From NCBI RefSeq assembly GCF_002812485.1, contig NZ_CP025003.1:744001-808000 (forward strand): 64,000 nucleotides of DNA, read 5' to 3'. The notes beneath the pieces are model-generated. The model worked only from the letters and a program-made list of their open reading frames with translations. It did not search any database and was not told the DNA's origin. Positions 56,361-64,000 of this stretch are shown in pieces. A program made the translations under genes and the position numbers. Every line of letters begins with the position of its first letter. Positions within the stretch are counted from its first letter, which is position 1. The stretch comes from Dickeya fangzhongdai. Lineage in GTDB: Bacteria > Pseudomonadota > Gammaproteobacteria > Enterobacterales > Enterobacteriaceae.

Positions 56361-57686
56361 TTAACCGAGAGACTGGTGGCGGGTTTCTTTCGTCAGCAGC
56401 AAGGCAATCAGCGTCAGTGATGCCATCGCGGCGAGGTAAACGCCCACGTAGAACAGCCCGTAGTGGCTGGTCAGCCAGGCGGCGATGTACGGCGCCACGG
56501 ACGCGCCCAAAATAGAAGAGACGTTATAGGAGAACGACGCGCCGGTATAACGCACTTCGGTCGGGAACAGTTCCGGCAGCAGCGCGCCCATCGGGCCGAA
56601 GGTCAGCCCCATCAGGCTCAGGCCGCATACCAGAAACGCCATAATCAGCGTCTGGTTGCCGGAGCCCAGCAAAGACGGGAACGCCATCGCGAACACCAGC
56701 ATGATGCAGGTCACGGTGATCATGGTCTTGCGACGACCGAAGGCGTCAGCCAGATAGCCCGCCACCGGAATCGTCAGACCGAAACCAATCACCGCCATCA
56801 TCAGCATCCACAGGAAGTTGTTGCGTGGAATACCAAGCCCGACCGGCGCCGGGGTGGTGCCGTAAGTCATGGAGTAGACGGTCATGATGTAAAACAGGGT
56901 ATAGGTCGCCAGCATGATGAAGGTGCCGAGAACGGTGGCTTTCACGTGTTTGCTCAGCAGGGTGCCCAGCGGCACGCGCACCTGTTTCCCTTCTTTGGCG
57001 ACTTTGGCGAATACCGGCGATTCGTGCAGCGATACGCGCACGTACAGACCGATGATCACCAGCACGGCGGAGGCGATGAACGGCACACGCCATCCCCAGC
57101 TCATGAATTGCTCGTTGGTCAGCACCCAGGACAGCAGCAGGAAGGTGCCGTTGGCGAAGAAGAAGCCGATCGGCGCGCCCAACTGCGGGAAGGAGCCGTA
57201 CAGCGCGCGTTTGTTGGCCGGGGCGTTTTCGGTCGCCAGCAGCGCCGCGCCGCCCCATTCGCCGCCGAGGCCAAGCCCCTGGCCGAAGCGGGCCAGCGCC
57301 AACAGCAGCGGAGCCAGTACGCCGATGGTTTCATAGCTCGGCAGCAGGCCGATCAAGACGGTGGAAATACCCATGGTCAGCAGCGACGCGACCAGCGTCA
57401 CTTTGCGGCCGACACGGTCGCCGAAGTGGCCGAATAGCGCGGAGCCGATCGGGCGCGCCACAAACGCGATGGCGAAGGTCGCCAGCGATTGCAGCGTAGC
57501 GGCGGTAGCATCACCCTGCGGGAAGAAAATGTGCGGAAAGATCAGCACGGCAGCGGTAGCATAAATGTAAAAATCGAAGAATTCGATGGCGGTGCCGATC
57601 AGCGAGGCGACCACCACTTTATTGCGCGAGTTTACCGGCGCATCTGGTGTTTGATTATCAATAGTGGATGAGATGGAGGCTTGCAT
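56361..57686 (-). CDS. MFS transporter, metabolite:H+ symporter (MHS) family
   Basis: 441 residues with 12 predicted spans. The N-terminal motif GTAIEFFDFYIYATAAVLIFPHIFFP (about 31-56) and GHFGDRVGRKVTL (about 86-98) are typical of the MHS family (ShiA, ProP, YhjE). GRFGQGLGLGGEWGGAALLATENAP is the central signature. The substrate is unknown; dicarboxylates, shikimate and betaines are family examples. It lies between fldB and xerD, a place where E. coli has no such gene, so it is probably an accessory insertion. Confidence 0.85.
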   Translation of the reverse strand: MQASISSTIDNQTPDAPVNSRNKVVVASLIGTAIEFFDFYIYATAAVLIFPHIFFPQGDATAATLQSLATFAIAFVARPIGSALFGHFGDRVGRKVTLVASLLTMGISTVLIGLLPSYETIGVLAPLLLALARFGQGLGLGGEWGGAALLATENAPANKRALYGSFPQLGAPIGFFFANGTFLLLSWVLTNEQFMSWGWRVPFIASAVLVIIGLYVRVSLHESPVFAKVAKEGKQVRVPLGTLLSKHVKATVLGTFIMLATYTLFYIMTVYSMTYGTTPAPVGLGIPRNNFLWMLMMAVIGFGLTIPVAGYLADAFGRRKTMITVTCIMLVFAMAFPSLLGSGNQTLIMAFLVCGLSLMGLTFGPMGALLPELFPTEVRYTGASFSYNVSSILGASVAPYIAAWLTSHYGLFYVGVYLAAMASLTLIALLLTKETRHQSLG

Positions 57687-57948
57687 AGTTTTTTGCTTTT
57701 TTGTAACACACGGACCCGCATTCTATGCATAGAAAAAAGTTCTTTTCAAACCAGCGCCGCGACTGACGCCGGCCCTTGCGGCAAAGGCATTCCGGGATAC
57801 GCTGGAATAAGAAAATATAATCCCTTCCGCGCTTCGTTTTGCCACAGGATGTGATGAAGTTGAGAATGATTACCGAATTGTACCCCGAACATACTCTGTG
57901 AGGCATAATGGCGGGATGGAGCCGTTGGCGGCATGACGGGAGAGAGTG
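57687..57948. promoter_or_regulatory. Intergenic region between the MHS transporter and xerD
   Basis: 262 bp without a gene. The transporter side has an A/T-rich leader (TTTTTTGCTTTTTTG); on the xerD side TGAGAATGATTACCGAATTG at about 57862-57881 resembles a partial Fur/AT-rich motif. No promoter can be assigned with confidence. Confidence 0.3.
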
Positions 57949-58848
57949 ATGCAGAAACAGGATCAGACGTTAATCGAGCAGTTTCTGGATGCCCTGTGGC
58001 TGGAGCGCAATCTGGCGGAAAATACGCTGTCGTCCTATCGCAACGACCTGCGTTCGCTGGCGGACTGGCTGGCTCATCACGACAGTAGCCTGTTGCAGGC
58101 GCAGCCGTCGGATTTGCAGGACTTTCTGGCTGAACGCCTGGAAGGCGGCTACAAGGCCACCAGTTCAGCTCGTTTGCTGAGCGCGATGCGGCGCTTGTTT
58201 CAGTACCTGTACCGGGAAAAGCAGCGAACCGACGACCCGAGCGCGCCGCTGTCGTCGCCGAAACTGCCGCAGCGGCTGCCGAAGGATCTGACGGAAGCGC
58301 AGGTGGAAGCACTGCTGGCGGCGCCGGTTACCGATCAGCCGCTTGAACTGCGCGACAAAGCGATGCTGGAACTGCTGTACGCCACCGGCCTGCGCGTATC
58401 GGAACTGGTGGGGCTGACCATCAGCGATGTCAGCCTGCGGCAGGGCGTGGTGCGCGTGATAGGTAAGGGCAACAAGGAGCGGCTGGTGCCGCTGGGAGAA
58501 GAGGCGGTGTACTGGCTGGAGCAGTATCTGGAGTACAGCCGCCCCTGGCTGCTGAACGGCCAGACGCTGGATGTATTGTTCCCAAGCAACCGCGCCCAGC
58601 AGATGACGCGCCAGACGTTCTGGCACCGCATCAAGCACTATGCGACACTGGCGTCTATTGACAGCAATAAACTTTCTCCGCATGTTTTGCGTCATGCCTT
58701 TGCAACCCACCTGCTGAATCACGGTGCGGATTTGCGAGTGGTGCAGATGTTATTGGGCCACAGCGATCTGTCCACTACGCAGATTTATACCCACGTTGCG
58801 ACGGAGCGGCTGCGACAGCTGCATCAACAGCACCATCCCCGGGCATGA
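57949..58848 (+). CDS. xerD: Site-specific tyrosine recombinase XerD
   Basis: XerD with XerC resolves chromosome dimers at dif. From ATG 57949 it is 299 residues; a GTG three bases earlier is possible. The N-terminal SAM-like domain is at about 10-95. Catalytic residues are R in LYATGLRVSELVGL (about 149), K in GKGNKERLVPLG, HxxR in LSPHVLRHAFATHLL, H/W in LLGHSDLSTTQ, and Tyr in QIYTHV (about 280). GGGAGAG precedes the start. It heads xerD-dsbC-recJ. Confidence 0.97.
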   Translation: MQKQDQTLIEQFLDALWLERNLAENTLSSYRNDLRSLADWLAHHDSSLLQAQPSDLQDFLAERLEGGYKATSSARLLSAMRRLFQYLYREKQRTDDPSAPLSSPKLPQRLPKDLTEAQVEALLAAPVTDQPLELRDKAMLELLYATGLRVSELVGLTISDVSLRQGVVRVIGKGNKERLVPLGEEAVYWLEQYLEYSRPWLLNGQTLDVLFPSNRAQQMTRQTFWHRIKHYATLASIDSNKLSPHVLRHAFATHLLNHGADLRVVQMLLGHSDLSTTQIYTHVATERLRQLHQQHHPRA

Positions 58849-58936
58849 TGTCCGGCGGGCTGACAGGATGTCATGGCGGGTTCCCCGCCAATGATGGATA
58901 AGCACGGCGCTTGCGCCCTGATAACAGGATAATTCC

Positions 58937-59653
58937 ATGAAAAAACGTGTAGTACTCTTTTCATTGCTGACTCTGGCCCTGAGCGGCGCGGCGCGCGCGG
59001 ATGATGCCGCAATCAAGCAGACCATAAACCGTCTGGGCTTGCAGAGCGCGGAAGTGAAGGATTCCCCTATCAGCGGGATGAAAACCCTGCTGACCGAGAA
59101 TGGCGTGCTCTACATCACCGAAGACGGCAAGCACCTGCTGCAGGGGCCGCTGTATGACGTCAGCGGCAAGAACCCGGTGAATGTCACCAACCATATTCTG
59201 AACGAGCGTCTGGATGCGTTAAAAGACCAGATGATCGTCTATAAAGCGCCGCAGGAAAAACATGTCATTACCGTGTTTACCGACATCACCTGCGGTTACT
59301 GCCACAAACTGCACGAGCAGATGAAAGACTACAACGCGCTCGGCATTACCGTGCGTTATCTGGCGTATCCCCGTCAGGGCATGAACTCTCAGGCGGCGAA
59401 AGACATGCAGTCGATTTGGTGCGTGGCGGATCGCAACAAGGCGTTTGACGCCGCCATGAAAGGCGATGACGTGTCGCCCGCCACCTGTAAAACCGACATC
59501 GGCGCCCATTATCAACTGGGCGTGCTGTTTGGCGTGCAGGGTACGCCGGCGATCGTGCTGGAAGACGGCACGGTGGTGCCGGGGTATCAGCCGCCAAAAG
59601 AGATGATGGCGATGCTGGATGCGCACAAAGCCTCGCTGAAATCAGGCGGTTAA
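58937..59653 (+). CDS. dsbC: Thiol:disulfide interchange protein DsbC
   Basis: DsbC is the periplasmic disulfide isomerase kept reduced by DsbD. The 238-residue precursor has a signal peptide (KKRVVLFSLLTLALSGAARA, cleaved about residue 20-21), an N-terminal dimerisation domain (about 21-80), and a thioredoxin domain with the active site TCGYCHKLH (CGYC). A second cysteine pair is in IWCVADRNKAF and PATCKTD. It lies between xerD and recJ as in E. coli. Confidence 0.96.
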   Translation: MKKRVVLFSLLTLALSGAARADDAAIKQTINRLGLQSAEVKDSPISGMKTLLTENGVLYITEDGKHLLQGPLYDVSGKNPVNVTNHILNERLDALKDQMIVYKAPQEKHVITVFTDITCGYCHKLHEQMKDYNALGITVRYLAYPRQGMNSQAAKDMQSIWCVADRNKAFDAAMKGDDVSPATCKTDIGAHYQLGVLFGVQGTPAIVLEDGTVVPGYQPPKEMMAMLDAHKASLKSGG

Positions 59654-59676
59654 TTGAATCGAGTGGTTAATCAAGC

Positions 59677-61407
59677 GTGAATGTTGTTACCCAACTCCGT
59701 CGTCGCCCGACGACGGAGACAGAGTTACCCGACTCCCTCCCCGTTTTGCTGCGTCGTTTATACGCCCAGCGCGGCGTACGACAGATGCAGGAGCTTGAGC
59801 GCAGTCTGCGCGGTCTGCTGGATTACCGTCTGCTTGGCGGCATTGAGCAGGCGGTAGAGGTGTTACGTCAGGCGCTGGCGGACAACCGTCGCATCGTGAT
59901 CGTCGGCGATTTCGACGCCGACGGCGCCACCAGCACCGCGCTTACGGTGCTGGCGCTGCGCAGCATGGGCGGCCGCGAGATTCAGTATCTGGTGCCCAAC
60001 CGGTTTGAGGACGGCTACGGGCTCAGCCCGGAAGTGGTGGCGCAGGCCGCCGCCAAAGGCGCGGAGCTGATCGTGACCGTCGATAACGGCATTTCGTCGC
60101 ACGCCGGGGTGGACGATGCGCACCGGCGCGGCATCGCGGTGGTGGTGACCGACCACCATCTGCCGGGGGAAACCCTGCCGGCGGCCGAGGCGATGATCAA
60201 CCCCAACCTGTCGGATTGCGCGTTTCCGTCGAAAGCGCTGGCGGGCGTCGGGGTGGCGTTCTATTTAATGATGGCGCTGTTCGTGCGCCTGCGCGACGCC
60301 GGCTGGTTTGCCGAACGCGGTCTCGCCGTCCCCAATTTGACGGAACTGTTGGATCTGGTGGCGCTGGGCACGGTGGCGGATGTGGTGCCGCTGGATGCCA
60401 ACAACCGTATTCTGGTTTCGCAGGGATTAAGCCGGATTCGCGCCGGCAAATGCCGACCGGGGATTCGCGCCCTGCTGGAAGTGTCCAACCGCGACGCCGT
60501 TCAACTGGTGGCGAGCGATTTGGGCTTTGCGCTGGGGCCGCGTCTTAATGCCGCGGGACGGCTGGACGACATGTCCGTCGGCGTAGAACTGTTGTTATGC
60601 AACGACATCGTGCAAGCGCGGATGCTGGCCAGCGATCTGGATGCGCTGAACCAAAGTCGCCGTGAAATCGAAGCCGGCATGCAGGTGGAAGCGCTGCATT
60701 TGTGCGAACAACTGGAGCGCAGCCGCGACACGCTGCCGCTGGGGCTGGCGATGTACCACCCGGAGTGGCATCAGGGCGTGGTGGGGATTCTGGCGTCGCG
60801 CATCAAGGAGCGTTTTCACCGCCCGGTGATCGCGTTTGCGCCTGCGGGCGACGGTATTCTGAAAGGTTCCGGGCGGTCTATCGCCGGGCTGCATCTGCGC
60901 GACGCGCTGGAGCGCCTTGATACCTGTCACCCCGGTCTGATGTTGAAGTTCGGCGGCCACGCGATGGCGGCGGGATTGTCGCTGGTGGAAGACCGTTTTG
61001 ACGAGTTTCGCCAGCGTTTTGCCGATCTGGTGGGCGAGTGGCTGGATGCGTCGCAACTGGAAGGCGTCGTCTGGTCCGACGGCGAACTGGCGATCCCTGA
61101 ACTGACGCTCGGCACCGCTGAAATGCTGCGTGAAGCGGGGCCGTGGGGGCAGGCGTTTCCGGAGCCGACCTTCGACGGGCGTTTTCGGCTGTTGCAGCAA
61201 CGACTGGTCGGCGAGCGCCACCTCAAGGTGATGGTGGAACCGCTGGGCGGCGGCCCGCTGCTGGACGGCATCGCTTTCAACGTCGACACCTTGTTGTGGC
61301 CTGACAGCAGCGTGCGCGAAGTTGAACTGGCTTACAAACTGGACGTCAACGAATTCCGCGGCAAACGCTCGGTACAACTGCTGATCGAACACCTGTGGCC
61401 GCTGTAG
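59677..61407 (+). CDS. recJ: Single-stranded-DNA-specific 5'-3' exonuclease RecJ
   Basis: RecJ degrades 5'-ended ssDNA in RecF-pathway recombination and mismatch repair. The start is GTG 59677; the product is 576 residues. DHH-family motifs are VGDFDADGATSTA (about 75-87), VTVDNGISSHAG, VTDHHLPGE (DHH, about 159-167), ALGTVADVVPL, and the DHHA1 GSGRSIAGLHLRDALE and FGGHAMAAG. A terminator follows at about 61428-61456. It starts 24 bp after dsbC with a weak ribosome-binding site. Confidence 0.95.
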   Translation: MNVVTQLRRRPTTETELPDSLPVLLRRLYAQRGVRQMQELERSLRGLLDYRLLGGIEQAVEVLRQALADNRRIVIVGDFDADGATSTALTVLALRSMGGREIQYLVPNRFEDGYGLSPEVVAQAAAKGAELIVTVDNGISSHAGVDDAHRRGIAVVVTDHHLPGETLPAAEAMINPNLSDCAFPSKALAGVGVAFYLMMALFVRLRDAGWFAERGLAVPNLTELLDLVALGTVADVVPLDANNRILVSQGLSRIRAGKCRPGIRALLEVSNRDAVQLVASDLGFALGPRLNAAGRLDDMSVGVELLLCNDIVQARMLASDLDALNQSRREIEAGMQVEALHLCEQLERSRDTLPLGLAMYHPEWHQGVVGILASRIKERFHRPVIAFAPAGDGILKGSGRSIAGLHLRDALERLDTCHPGLMLKFGGHAMAAGLSLVEDRFDEFRQRFADLVGEWLDASQLEGVVWSDGELAIPELTLGTAEMLREAGPWGQAFPEPTFDGRFRLLQQRLVGERHLKVMVEPLGGGPLLDGIAFNVDTLLWPDSSVREVELAYKLDVNEFRGKRSVQLLIEHLWPL

Positions 61408-61427
61408 TATGCAGGCGGCACAACTGA

Positions 61428-61456
61428 CGCCGGGTTTCCCCCGGCGTTTTCTTTTC
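61428..61456 (+). terminator. Terminator after recJ
   Basis: CGCCGGG (61428-61434) pairs with CCCGGCG (61440-61446), followed by TTTTCTTTT. It isolates prfB-lysS from the xerD operon; TACAAT at 61516-61521 may be the prfB -10. Confidence 0.75.
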
Positions 61457-61574
61457 GCTATGCGGCGTATCCCGCTAAAATCGGTAAAAAGCTATAAACC
61501 ACGGCGCGGATCCGCTACAATTCGCCGTTTACATGCATTCTGTCATCGACAAACAACATTAAGATCCTAACACC

Positions 61575-62673
61575 ATGTTTGAAATCAATCCGGTAAAAAA
61601 CCGCATTCAGGACCTGTCTGAACGGACAGCTGTTCTGAGGGGGTATCTTTGACTATGACGCCAAGAAAGAGCGTCTGGAAGAGGTAAACGCCGAGCTGGA
61701 ACAGCCCGACGTATGGAACGAGCCTGAACGCGCGCAGGCGCTGGGGAAAGAGCGTTCCTCCCTGGAAATGATTGTCGACACCATTGATCAGATGGTTCAG
61801 GGGCTGGACGATGTCTCCGGTCTGCTGGAACTGGCGGTGGAAGAAGACGATGAAGACACCTTCAACGAAACCGCTGCCGAGCTGGATCAGCTGGAAAACA
61901 AGCTGGGTCAGCTGGAATTCCGCCGTATGTTCTCCGGCGAGTACGACAGCGCGGACTGCTACCTTGACCTGCAGGCCGGTTCCGGCGGCACCGAGGCGCA
62001 GGACTGGGCCAGCATGCTGCTGCGCATGTATCTGCGCTGGGCGGAAAGCAAAGGCTTCAAGACTGAAATCATTGAAGAGTCCGAAGGCGAAGTGGCCGGC
62101 ATCAAATCCGCCACCATCAAGATCATGGGCGACTATGCGTTTGGCTGGCTGCGTACCGAAACCGGCGTACACCGCCTGGTGCGTAAGAGTCCGTTCGATT
62201 CCGGCGGCCGTCGTCACACCTCGTTCAGTTCCGCTTTCGTGTATCCGGAAGTGGACGACGACATTGATATCGAGATCAATCCCGCGGACCTGCGTATCGA
62301 CGTATACCGCGCGTCCGGCGCCGGCGGCCAGCACGTTAACCGTACTGAATCCGCGGTGCGTATCACCCACATTCCCACCAATATCGTTACCCAGTGCCAG
62401 AACGATCGATCCCAGCACAAGAACAAAGATCAGGCCATGAAGCAGCTGAAAGCCAAGCTGTATGAGTTTGAAATGCAGAAGAAGAACGCGGAGAAACAGG
62501 CGATGGAAGACAACAAGTCCGACATCGGCTGGGGCAGCCAGATTCGTTCTTATGTGCTGGATGACTCCCGCATTAAAGACCTGCGCACCGGGGTGGAAAC
62601 ACGTAATACCCAGTCGGTGCTGGACGGTGATCTGGACAAGTTTATCGAAGCAAGTTTAAAAGCGGGGTTATAA
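61575..62673 (+). CDS. prfB: Peptide chain release factor RF2, programmed +1 frameshift
   Basis: The coding sequence is 61575-61649 joined to 61651-62673 (365 residues). Codons 1-25 ([12 protein letters not shown]...RGYL) run into an in-frame TGA at 61650-61652; the site AGGGGG at 61638-61643, three bases before the slippery CTT, drives the +1 shift (CTT TGA C). RF2 thus autoregulates, as in most bacteria. SPF motif [11 protein letters not shown] and the catalytic GGQ ([14 protein letters not shown]) are present. The residue before SGAGGQ is Ala ([10 protein letters not shown]), the common active form, not the Thr of E. coli K-12. Confidence 0.97.
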
Positions 62674-62681
62674 GGAATCTC

Positions 62682-64000
62682 ATGTCTGAACCACAAAACC
62701 AGGGTGCCGAGCAGGCGCTGGATCTCAATAACGAACTCAGAACGCGCCGCGAGAAGCTGGCGTCGTTGCGTGAAACCGGCGTGGCTTTCCCGAATGACTT
62801 CCGCCGTGACAGCACTGCCGATCGGCTGCACGCCAGCTACGACGAAAAAGACAACGAAGAGCTGGAAGCGCTGGGTCTGGAAGTGAACGTGGCCGGCCGC
62901 ATGATGACCCGCCGTATCATGGGCAAAGCGTCGTTCGTTACGCTGCAGGACGTGGGCGGCCGCATTCAGCTGTATGTGGCGCGCGACGATCTGCCGGAAG
63001 GCGTTTACAACGAACAGTTCAAAAAGTGGGACCTCGGCGATATCGTCGGCGCGCGCGGCAAGCTGTTCAAAACCAAGACCGGCGAGTTGTCGATCCACTG
63101 TACCGAACTGCGTCTGCTGACCAAAGCGCTGCGCCCGTTGCCGGACAAGTTCCACGGCCTGGCGGATCAGGAAACCCGTTACCGTCAGCGCTATCTGGAC
63201 CTGATCGCTAACGACGAGTCCCGCCACACCTTCCGTGTGCGCTCGCAGATTCTGGCCGGTATCCGCCAGTTCATGGTCGGCCGCGACTTCATGGAAGTGG
63301 AAACCCCGATGATGCAGGTGATCCCCGGCGGCGCATCCGCGCGTCCGTTCATCACCCATCACAACGCGCTGGATATCGACATGTACCTGCGTATTGCGCC
63401 GGAACTGTATCTGAAGCGTCTGGTGGTGGGCGGTTTTGAACGCGTGTTCGAGATCAACCGTAACTTCCGTAATGAAGGCGTGTCGCCGCGTCACAACCCT
63501 GAGTTCACCATGATGGAACTCTACATGGCGTACGCGGACTATAAAGACCTGATCGAACTGACCGAGTCGCTGTTCCGCACGCTGGCGCAGGACGTGCTGG
63601 GTACCACCGAAGTGCCGTACGGCGACCAGCTGTTCGACTTCGGCAAGCCGTTCGAGAAGCTGACCATGCGTGAGGCGATCAAGAAATACCGCCCGGAAAC
63701 CAACCTGGCGGATCTGGACGGCTTCGACGCGGCGAAAGCCATCGCGGAGTCCATCGGCATCAAGGTTGAGAAGAGCTGGGGTCTGGGCCGTATCGTAACC
63801 GAGATCTTCGAAGAAGTAGCGGAAGCGCATCTGATTCAGCCGACCTTCATCACCGAATACCCGGCGGAAGTCTCTCCGCTGGCGCGCCGTAACGATCAGA
63901 ACCCGGAAATCACCGACCGCTTTGAATTCTTCATCGGCGGACGTGAAATCGGCAACGGTTTCTCCGAGCTGAACGACGCTGAAGATCAGGCGCAACGCTT
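62682..64000 (+). CDS. lysS: Lysyl-tRNA synthetase, partial (3' end beyond window)
   Basis: A class II lysine-tRNA ligase starting at ATG 62682 ([33 protein letters not shown]), 8 bp after prfB. About 440 of an expected 505 residues are present, with no stop before the window end. The N-terminal OB fold is at about 65-150. Class II motif 1 lies near [16 protein letters not shown] and motif 2 at [24 protein letters not shown]. Motif 3 would lie past the end. Coupling to prfB is conserved in enterobacteria. Confidence 0.96.
   Translation, partial: MSEPQNQGAEQALDLNNELRTRREKLASLRETGVAFPNDFRRDSTADRLHASYDEKDNEELEALGLEVNVAGRMMTRRIMGKASFVTLQDVGGRIQLYVARDDLPEGVYNEQFKKWDLGDIVGARGKLFKTKTGELSIHCTELRLLTKALRPLPDKFHGLADQETRYRQRYLDLIANDESRHTFRVRSQILAGIRQFMVGRDFMEVETPMMQVIPGGASARPFITHHNALDIDMYLRIAPELYLKRLVVGGFERVFEINRNFRNEGVSPRHNPEFTMMELYMAYADYKDLIELTESLFRTLAQDVLGTTEVPYGDQLFDFGKPFEKLTMREAIKKYRPETNLADLDGFDAAKAIAESIGIKVEKSWGLGRIVTEIFEEVAEAHLIQPTFITEYPAEVSPLARRNDQNPEITDRFEFFIGGREIGNGFSELNDAEDQAQR

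Overview
The window reads as chromosomal DNA of a soft-rot enterobacterium, most likely Dickeya (Pectobacteriaceae). This is inferred from near-identity of the housekeeping proteins to their E. coli counterparts, the enterobacterial gene order (greA-yhbY-rlmE-ftsH-folP-glmM-secG-leuU-metY-rimP-nusA-infB-rbfA-truB-rpsO-pnp-nlpI-deaD), a catabolic acetoin (bud) operon, and a dispersed palindromic repeat of a kind found in Dickeya, Pectobacterium, Serratia and Yersinia. No database search was possible.

Region 1 (1-19300) is a transcription, translation and RNA-metabolism block. It holds greA, yhbY, rlmE, ftsH, folP, glmM, secG, two tRNAs (Leu-GAG and initiator Met), the rimP-nusA-infB-rbfA-truB-rpsO-pnp cluster, nlpI and deaD with a tiny upstream ORF. 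Region 2 (19300-24000) has yhbW, the divergent ubiU-ubiV / ubiT genes for oxygen-independent ubiquinone synthesis, the acetyltransferase yhbS and the GIY-YIG gene yhbQ. Region 3 (24100-25265) is an 18-repeat type I-E CRISPR array with an AT-rich leader but no cas genes in view. Region 4 (25266-29930) is the deoCABD nucleoside-catabolism operon behind two CRP sites; a 125-bp palindromic repeat has landed in the 3' end of deoA and supplies its last codons.

Region 5 (29959-35821) is an accessory minus-strand iron-uptake locus. A Fur-like box precedes a FecI-type ECF sigma factor, a FecR-type regulator, a TonB-dependent receptor with a signalling domain, and a YddA/SbmA-like ABC transporter with a fused ATPase. 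Region 6 (35870-40440) has rimI-holD, rsmC, an aldo/keto reductase with a divergent LysR regulator, and three identical tRNA-Leu(CAG) genes. Region 7 (40550-46300) has a small membrane protein, a BudR-like regulator with budA and budB, structured non-coding DNA, and fucO. Region 8 (46600-51280) is gcvTHP. Region 9 (51365-64000) holds a LysE-type exporter, an HD phosphohydrolase, a TrhA/YqfA-family protein, ygfZ, sdhE-cptA, fldB, an MHS-family transporter, and the xerD-dsbC-recJ-prfB-lysS run. prfB has its programmed frameshift, and lysS runs off the window end.

The most interesting material is non-coding or in small accessory units: the surface-signalling operon paired with an SbmA/YddA-type transporter, the cas-less array (one spacer is a perfect hairpin), the repeat-built DeoA tail, a nested three-stem palindrome downstream of budB, and a GC-rich segment between fucO and gcvT bounded by short direct repeats.
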